In this document: one piece after another, positions 58,329 to 64,000 of the stretch
How the letters are laid out: the number at the start of each line of letters is the position of its first letter
How positions within the stretch are numbered: the first letter of the stretch is position 1
Assembly (NCBI GenBank): GCA_958496175.1
Contig: OY292278.1
Span: 48,856,001 to 48,920,000, forward strand
Direction of reading: 5' to 3'
Length of the DNA: 64,000 nucleotides
Origin: Sisyra terminalis
Lineage: Eukaryota; Arthropoda; Insecta; Neuroptera; Sisyridae
Notes under the pieces: generated by a model
The model's database searches: none
Seen by the model: the letters and a program-made list of their open reading frames with translations, nothing else
Told to the model about the DNA's origin: nothing
Position numbers and translations under genes: made by a program

Positions 58329-59207
58329 TCAACGTAAATCGGGATTTTCGTTAAGTTGTTTCTTAATACGCAGCAAAATCATCGTGTACCATTGATCCAG
58401 TCGAGAGATTGAGTCGTAATCTTTAACTGCGTCGGTGAAGGCGTCCACGTTTTGTTCTTCCAAATGTTCGATTAAAGTTTTAATTAGTTTAAATTCTCGG
58501 GAGTCCTGGAAAGCTGGATAGAGTTCGGCGTAACGTTCGAGCGCATGCTGGGCATTCAAAACATCGACACACAAATGACAGAGGGCCGCCCTGAAAAAGT
58601 ATTCCTTTGCACTGTATTTAAGTAGGGAACTTTCTAGTGATGATCCAGCGACGTCTTGGTAGATTTGAATTGCTTTATCGTAGTTTTCCAGCTGCGCAGC
58701 GTATTGGGCTACTTTCAGCAAACACTTATTGGCCGACGAGTTGCTTTCTTCGCCGCGAAAATAGTCGGCCGCCTGTTCGTAGTGTTGGACGGCTCTTTCC
58801 AGATCCATTGCGTCCGATTCGCACATTTCCGCGATGCTCTGATGATGTTTGGCTGCCATTGTGAATCGGCCCATGTCCGTGTAGATTTCGATGGCTTTCA
58901 GAAGGCAATTGACCGCTTCGTTGATGTCGCTTTTTTTGTAACAGTTGGCCGCGTCTACGTAGTTGGTGGCGGCGTCGTGTCGACTTCCAGCCTTCGCATG
59001 GAGACCTGCAGCCTCGCAAAATGCACTACCTGCTTGCGCCCACTTCTTCGCCATTTTAAATAAATTGGCCGCGCGTTGATAGCACTCAACGGCATCCTCC
59101 ACTTTGCCAGAGCCACTAAACAATGCACCAAAAAATCCCTTCGATGACGTTAATTTCTTTTCGGCCTCAGCAATTAATTGCATCGCCTTTTGCTCGTTAT
59201 CAGCCAT
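58329..59207 (-). CDS. Alpha-soluble NSF attachment protein (alpha-SNAP)
   Basis: An uninterrupted frame of 292 residues starts [18 protein letters not shown] and ends NENPDLR. Alpha-SNAP recruits the NSF ATPase to SNARE bundles and drives their disassembly after membrane fusion. Visible marks: the hydrophobic loop GFFGALFSG (residues about 24-32) that touches membranes, TPR-like helical pairs throughout ([40 protein letters not shown]), and the C-terminal leucine-containing tail used to activate NSF. Length equals the family norm (about 295). The coding region has no intron, which is unusual beside its neighbours but not evidence of retroposition, since no poly(A) tract or target duplication is seen. 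It shares a 540-bp divergent promoter region with PAF1. Confidence 0.97.
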   Translation of the reverse strand: MADNEQKAMQLIAEAEKKLTSSKGFFGALFSGSGKVEDAVECYQRAANLFKMAKKWAQAGSAFCEAAGLHAKAGSRHDAATNYVDAANCYKKSDINEAVNCLLKAIEIYTDMGRFTMAAKHHQSIAEMCESDAMDLERAVQHYEQAADYFRGEESNSSANKCLLKVAQYAAQLENYDKAIQIYQDVAGSSLESSLLKYSAKEYFFRAALCHLCVDVLNAQHALERYAELYPAFQDSREFKLIKTLIEHLEEQNVDAFTDAVKDYDSISRLDQWYTMILLRIKKQLNENPDLR

Positions 59208-59747
59208 TGTTCAGATACTTGCCAAAACTACAAAATGCAAGAAAACAAATTGATGGCAAATGTATTGGATTCAATTGGAAACTATTAACAAATACAATGA
59301 ACAACCTGTTTTAATTTATACACAATTAATAATGGTATGATAAATATATTTAATACTCGTCACTTTGTCACTCCCTTGTCCCCGCAGAAATTTCGTCGTG
59401 GTAATCGATAAGTAACTGGCGTGGTTCATGACATTTACCAAAGAGGGCCACCAATTTGACAGATCTAAGAATTCAAGGAATTACTGATGAGTTTTACGCA
59501 ATTCAATGAAATAAATGTTTTTATTTTTATTTCTTTTCAATGTTTTTCAAAAAAAATCAAATATTTTTTAAGGAAATAAAAATACATTTGACAGCACTAC
59601 TAGCTAGGACGATAGACTTCTATTGACACAAGGACAAATAGTTTGTGGATAGAAGTGTATGGTCAAATGGCCGCCAATGTTACAAATGTCAACGATAATT
59701 AAGAGTTTATGACAAATAGAAAAAATTTAAATACAATCTAAGTGAAA
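59208..59747. promoter_or_regulatory. Divergent promoter region of alpha-SNAP and PAF1
   Basis: 540 bases separate the two start codons. No TATA box is evident on either side, consistent with broad housekeeping promoters (inference). Confidence 0.5.
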
Positions 59748-61427
59748 ATGGCTCCAACGATTCAAGCTGGAGCTACCACTCCAGAAAAACGTCCGCCAGG
59801 AAAACCAGGCGAAAAAAAATCCGACTTGGTGTGTCGTGTAAAATATTGTAACACCTTGCCGGATATTCCTTTCGATTTAAAGTTTATCACGTATCCTTTC
59901 GATCCCATACGTTTTATACAATATAATTCAACAACTTTAGAACGTAATTATCGCTATGAAGTATTAACAGAACACGATATGGGTGTTACAATCGACTTAA
60001 TCGACAAAGACGCATACACGTGCGAACCAGGTGCCCTGCTTGACCCGGCCGATGAAAAGCTACTCGAAGAAGATGTTCTCACGCCGCAGGATTCCAAACG
60101 TTCACGTCATCACGCTCGAAACGTGTCCTGGTTACGACGTACCGAGTACATTTCGACCGAACAAACTCGGTTCCAACCCCAAACGATGGACAAAGTCGAG
60201 GCCAAAGTTGGTTACAGTATTAAGAAGAACCTTACCAGCAATGAAACGCTACTCTACATGGATCGCGATAGTCAAATTAAAGCCATCGAAAAAACCTTCG
60301 ACGACAACAAAATTGAAATCACCAAACATTACAGCAAAGCGGGGGTGGTTCCAGTTGAAATTTCGCCCGTTTTCCCCGACTTCAAACTCTGGAAATATCC
60401 TTGTGCTCAAGTCATTTTCGACTCAGATCCAGCACCTGTCGGTAAACAAGTGCCAGCTCAAATTGAAGAAATGTCTCAAGCTATGATTCGTGGTGTGATG
60501 GACGAAAGTGGAGAGCAATTCGTCGCGTATTTCCTACCCTGCGAAGAAACCCTACTTAAACGGAAAAGAGACATTGAAGATGGAGTTCCTTATATGGATG
60601 ACGATGAGTACGAATATAAAATGGCACGAGAATACAATTGGAACGTTAAAAGTAAAGCGAGTAAAGGATATGAAGAAAATTATTTTCTTGTTATACGCGA
60701 GGATGGAGTATACTACAACGAGCTGGAGACTCGTGTAAGATTAAATAAACGGCGTCAAAAAGCTGGGCAATCTATTAATAATACCAGATTGGTCGTCAAA
60801 CATCGACCATTAAATGCCAACGAACACCGTATGCAAAGATTCCGTGAAAAACAACTTGAACCACCTGGAGATGACGACGACGAAGAAGAGCCAATGCCCG
60901 AAGAAGAAGAACCCCACGAAGTTGAAACCGTCACCCACGGCAAAGACACCAATCAAAGTGACCATGAAAATGACGCGTCTGACGACGAAGGCTCACATGC
61001 TGGATCCCAAACATCGCACCGTTCACGATCCAAATCTCGATCAGTTTCAAAATCACGTTCTGGATCCAACGCCAGCGAACGTTCTGGATCTCGATCTGCA
61101 TCGAGATCAAAATCCAGATCCAAATCGGGATCTCGATCTCGTTCTCAATCAAAATCCCCATCTCGATCTCGGTCACGATCTAAGTCGGGATCGCGATCCC
61201 GTTCTGCTTCGCGATCGAAATCTCGATCTCGTTCGGCTTCTCATTCGCCGTCTAAATCACGGTCACGATCAGCTTCCAAGTCTCCAGCATCTTCGAAATC
61301 ACGATCGCCGACTAGATCACGCTCGCGTTCACGATCCCAGTCTGGATCACCGGCTCGATCTCGGTCTCGATCGGCCTCTGAATCCGGGAGTGGATCATCG
61401 CCAGAAGCCGGTTCTGAAAGTGAATAG
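59748..61427 (+). CDS. PAF1: RNA polymerase II-associated factor 1 (PAF1) with RS-rich tail
   Basis: The ATG at 59748-59750 is the first in frame; 559 residues follow without intron. PAF1 is the scaffold of the Paf1 complex, which travels with RNA polymerase II and supports histone ubiquitination and elongation. Family marks: [20 protein letters not shown] near the N-terminus, [20 protein letters not shown], a [14 protein letters not shown] stretch, [19 protein letters not shown], and [20 protein letters not shown] with the following RVRLNKRR. After an acidic Glu/Asp block (residues about 375-410) the last 130 residues are almost pure Ser-Arg/Ser-Lys dipeptides ending in [14 protein letters not shown]. 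Vertebrate PAF1 has an acidic Ser-rich tail with only a short RS run, so this tail is expanded. Confidence 0.95.
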   Translation: MAPTIQAGATTPEKRPPGKPGEKKSDLVCRVKYCNTLPDIPFDLKFITYPFDPIRFIQYNSTTLERNYRYEVLTEHDMGVTIDLIDKDAYTCEPGALLDPADEKLLEEDVLTPQDSKRSRHHARNVSWLRRTEYISTEQTRFQPQTMDKVEAKVGYSIKKNLTSNETLLYMDRDSQIKAIEKTFDDNKIEITKHYSKAGVVPVEISPVFPDFKLWKYPCAQVIFDSDPAPVGKQVPAQIEEMSQAMIRGVMDESGEQFVAYFLPCEETLLKRKRDIEDGVPYMDDDEYEYKMAREYNWNVKSKASKGYEENYFLVIREDGVYYNELETRVRLNKRRQKAGQSINNTRLVVKHRPLNANEHRMQRFREKQLEPPGDDDDEEEPMPEEEEPHEVETVTHGKDTNQSDHENDASDDEGSHAGSQTSHRSRSKSRSVSKSRSGSNASERSGSRSASRSKSRSKSGSRSRSQSKSPSRSRSRSKSGSRSRSASRSKSRSRSASHSPSKSRSRSASKSPASSKSRSPTRSRSRSRSQSGSPARSRSRSASESGSGSSPEAGSESE

Positions 61428-62234
61428 TTTCAGAAGGCTGATGAGAATTGAAACTATTTTAATGATAGTTTACTAAGATAATTACGTAAAATTAAGTTAG
61501 TTTTTGTAAAAAAAAAATAAGTAATTTCTCAAATAAATTTGTAAATGTTAATGTCTTGTTTTATTTGTATTGTATTATCCGAGTCCTAGTAAATCCTGAA
61601 GTTTTTACGATGACAATCCCGATTATGTAGATAGATTGGGGGTGGGCTCAAAAAATAAACTGAGGTGAATCAAACTTTCAAAAAATTTGGTACAAGTTTA
61701 TAAGCTTTTTTTAATTTAATCGGAAAGCATTGCTTTGAAAATTTTATAAGGACTTAGTTCGAACATCATTCTATAAGCTTATGAGCAATTTTGACTGAAA
61801 TTATTACTATTTATCTTATAAAAACTTGTTTTAAAGAAAAAATTCATTGTTACTGATTGTTACAAAGGCACCGTGCACTTGGGTGTAATCCAGTGCTGAT
61901 ACATTTATTCAAGTGTAGATAAAGCCGATAAAAACGATTTCTTAAAAAATTGATTTGAAACACAGAAAACCATAAGTCAAGGCCGAAATTAGTGGTTTTT
62001 CATTTTAAAATTACCCTTTTTTCTGAAAATATTCATTACATATTATTAATAAAGTAAGTATCTCCGTCTTAATTGCAATTACAATCGTTAGAAGTAATTA
62101 TTTTATGTTTGAACACAAATGTTAAATGACTGATATCTAACCTCAAAAGTCATATTTTCAACGCATGGTTCATAAAATTTGAAGCAATAAACGATTTTTA
62201 TAAAAATATATTTTGGTTTTTTGTAGATTAAACT
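61428..62234. other. Intergenic between PAF1 and prohibitin-1
   Basis: It holds AATAAA near 61535 for PAF1. A splice acceptor TTTTTTGTAG at 62226 shows that prohibitin has a 5'UTR intron, whose donor I could not place. Nothing else is recognised. Confidence 0.5.
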
Positions 62235-63467
62235 ATGGCTGCTCATTTTTTCAATCGTATCGGACAACTTGGTTTAGGTGTTGCATTGGTTGGAGGTGTT
62301 GTCAACTCGGCCCTTTATAATGGTAACATGCCGGGTGTATATCTTGCACCACGATTTATTGAACAAATTATTATCAAAAATGCAAAAGTATAATTCGAAA
62401 ATAACTAATACAAAAATGTCGAATTTTGATTAGTTTTCAAGAGCAACAGGTTTTTATCTAATAAAATCAAAGGTTTTTCTGATGAAAAATTCATATTGAT
62501 TGCGTAACTCAAATTTGTACTTTTTCGACTAATTTGAGAGACAAGAACTCGTATTTCGTATATGAAATAAAGGCCTGATCGTGGTGCTGGCATAATCAGA
62601 ATCCCCTACGTTTCCCTATATCCCCTATATGTCCAATTGGGAATGATAATTTAAATTAATTTTACCGGTTTTAGTTGATGGAGGACATCGTGCAGTTATC
62701 TTCGATAGATTTGCGGGTGTTAAAAAAGACGTTGTTGGAGAAGGAACTCATTTTTTTGTGCCTTGGGTTCAAAAGCCCATCATATTTGATATAAGATCAA
62801 GACCAAGAAATGTTCCAGTCGTTACGGGCAGCAAAGGTAAAAAGCTCTTTAAAAAAGATAACTGTTTCTTGATTTTCTTTCATTTTTTAAAGATCTTCAA
62901 AATGTCAATATTACACTACGTATTCTATTTCGACCGCTTCCCGATCAACTACCCAAAATCTACACAGTTCTCGGTGTCGACTACGATGAACGAGTGCTTC
63001 CATCTATCACCACAGAAGTCCTAAAAGCCGTCGTTGCACAATTCGACGCCGGCGAATTAATTACACAACGAGACTTGGTATCGCAAAAAGTTAGCGACGA
63101 CTTAATGGAAAGAGCCTCGAAATTCGGCGTTATTCTCGACGATATTTCCATTACGCATTTAACATTCGGCAAAGAGTTTACACAAGCTGTTGAATTAAAA
63201 CAGGTGGCGCAACAGGATGCGGAAAAGGCGAGATTTTTAGTCGAAAAAGCGGAACAAACTAAGAAAGCGACGGTGTTGTCGGCCGAGGGTGATGCGCAAG
63301 CCGCGCTTTTGTTGGCGAAATCTTTCGGTGAAGCTGGTGAAGGATTGGTCGAACTTCGTCGAATTGAAGCCGCCGAAGACATTGCCTATCAACTTTCACG
63401 ATCACGACAAGTCGCATATTTGCCGGGAGGACAAAATGTTTTATTAAATTTACCAACTCAGTCGTAA
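62235..63467 (+). CDS. PHB1: Prohibitin-1 (mitochondrial inner-membrane scaffold)
   Basis: Three coding exons, 62235-62322, 62675-62836 and 62893-63467, join in phase (each split after the first base of a codon) to 825 nt, 274 residues; the family norm is 272. Prohibitin-1 assembles with prohibitin-2 into large rings in the inner mitochondrial membrane that stabilise new proteins and cristae. Visible: N-terminal hydrophobic anchor [25 protein letters not shown] domain with [60 protein letters not shown] and [12 protein letters not shown], then a charged coiled coil ([20 protein letters not shown]) and the [20 protein letters not shown] and [12 protein letters not shown] tail. The start lies eight bases past a 5'UTR splice acceptor. 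Confidence 0.97.
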
Positions 63468-64000
63468 GGTAGTTAAAGAAAGGGAAAGAAATAGTTCAAT
63501 ATTTGGAAAAAAAAAATACAATTGATTTTTAGCTAATCGTAAGAATTAGTGTGAAACTCAATGTTTTATTTACAAATATTGTTCTTCTAATTCTAGCCTT
63601 TGACTTTAAAAGTTTATATACTATAGAGTATGATCGTGCATCAGTGTAAAAGAAATGGTTCGAGACTAAAAAAGTAATATTAATTTGCATTTATGTATAA
63701 GATTGTACCAAAAGAAACGCAAATATTTGTTTTGTTCTATAAAATTTAGGTTTCTAATTGTTTTTCTTTATTATTTTTTAATTTCAGTTGGAAATGTAAC
63801 TGTATCAAATTGAATTTAAAATAAAAAGTTTTCTATTATTATTGCAAATCGTACATTTTCCCAAATATAATGTAAAATAACTACTGCTTAGAGATAAGTG
63901 GATTGTTTTGTCATTAAGTTTTTGCCAATTTAGATCCCTTCTTGTTCTATTTTGTCATCAACGCTCATATCTCACAAGCCTGCTGCTTTTCTTCTATCTA
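63468..64000. other. Prohibitin-1 3' region, nothing else recognised
   Basis: AATAAA near 63820 could be a poly(A) signal. There are no further coding frames to the window edge. Confidence 0.45.

Noticed and set aside
58656..59063. 135-codon plus-strand frame opposite alpha-SNAP
   Set aside because: Antisense shadow of a well-conserved gene with higher GC, which suppresses stops.
58329..61427. Intronless alpha-SNAP and PAF1 as retrocopies
   Set aside because: Both are full length and undamaged, share a divergent promoter region, and show no poly(A) tract or target duplication.
61432..61460. CTGATGAG...GAAAC in the PAF1 3'UTR as a further hammerhead
   Set aside because: The bases between do not form a stem II and no stem III or I is evident.
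60814..61476. 220-codon frame overlapping PAF1 in another frame
   Set aside because: It is produced by the Ser-Arg simple repeat read out of frame (Asp/His/Leu/Arg-rich) and has no family features.

Overview
The window is an AT-rich insect nuclear genome segment. It shows GT-AG introns, TATATAAAAG core promoters, insect-type gene families, and dense short inverted-repeat transposons. The MPDU1 and prohibitin proteins look dipteran-like, but I cannot fix the order or species from sequence alone.

Region 1 (1-26,000) is an accessory cluster of secreted leucine-rich-repeat (LRR) genes. It holds a 5'-truncated copy at the window edge (2-757, +), a pseudogene (2231-3721, -) and three intact copies (14082-15173, 18547-19641, 23308-24411, all -). 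A small secreted acidic-repeat gene of unknown function (7876-9102, +) sits between them and shares the TATA box type. Two LRR genes lie in a 3.5-kb segmental duplication (about 12.44-16.11 kb and 17.78-21.79 kb). Comparing these two units gives empty sites for two mobile elements.

Region 2 (26,000-32,000) has no recognisable protein gene and contains a decayed mariner element (27043-27953).

Region 3 (32,093-53,763, -) is one gene, katanin p80 (KATNB1). I reconstructed nine coding exons giving 904 codons in frame. Its last intron is 17.2 kb and is filled with MITEs, palindromes, a 357-bp tandem array and retroelement fragments.

Region 4 (53,763-64,000) is a compact housekeeping block: MPDU1 (+, two exons), alpha-SNAP (-, intronless coding sequence), PAF1 (+, intronless coding sequence) and prohibitin-1 (+, three coding exons). 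Katanin p80/MPDU1 and alpha-SNAP/PAF1 are divergent pairs.

The most notable non-gene signal is two families of palindromic elements whose arms carry hammerhead-ribozyme cores. Family A (four copies) has the core CTGAGGA / GATTGC-loop-GCAATC / GAAA and 12-15 bp target duplications. Family B (three copies) has the core CTGATGA / GTTACG-ATA-CGTAAC / GAAA. These fit non-autonomous Penelope-like elements. One copy interrupts the LRR pseudogene 10 codons from its stop, one lies in an intron, one lies just upstream of an LRR promoter, and in one case the two families are fused into a single chimeric palindrome. Other elements are TA-flanked fold-back elements, TTAA-flanked MITEs and hAT-type MITEs.
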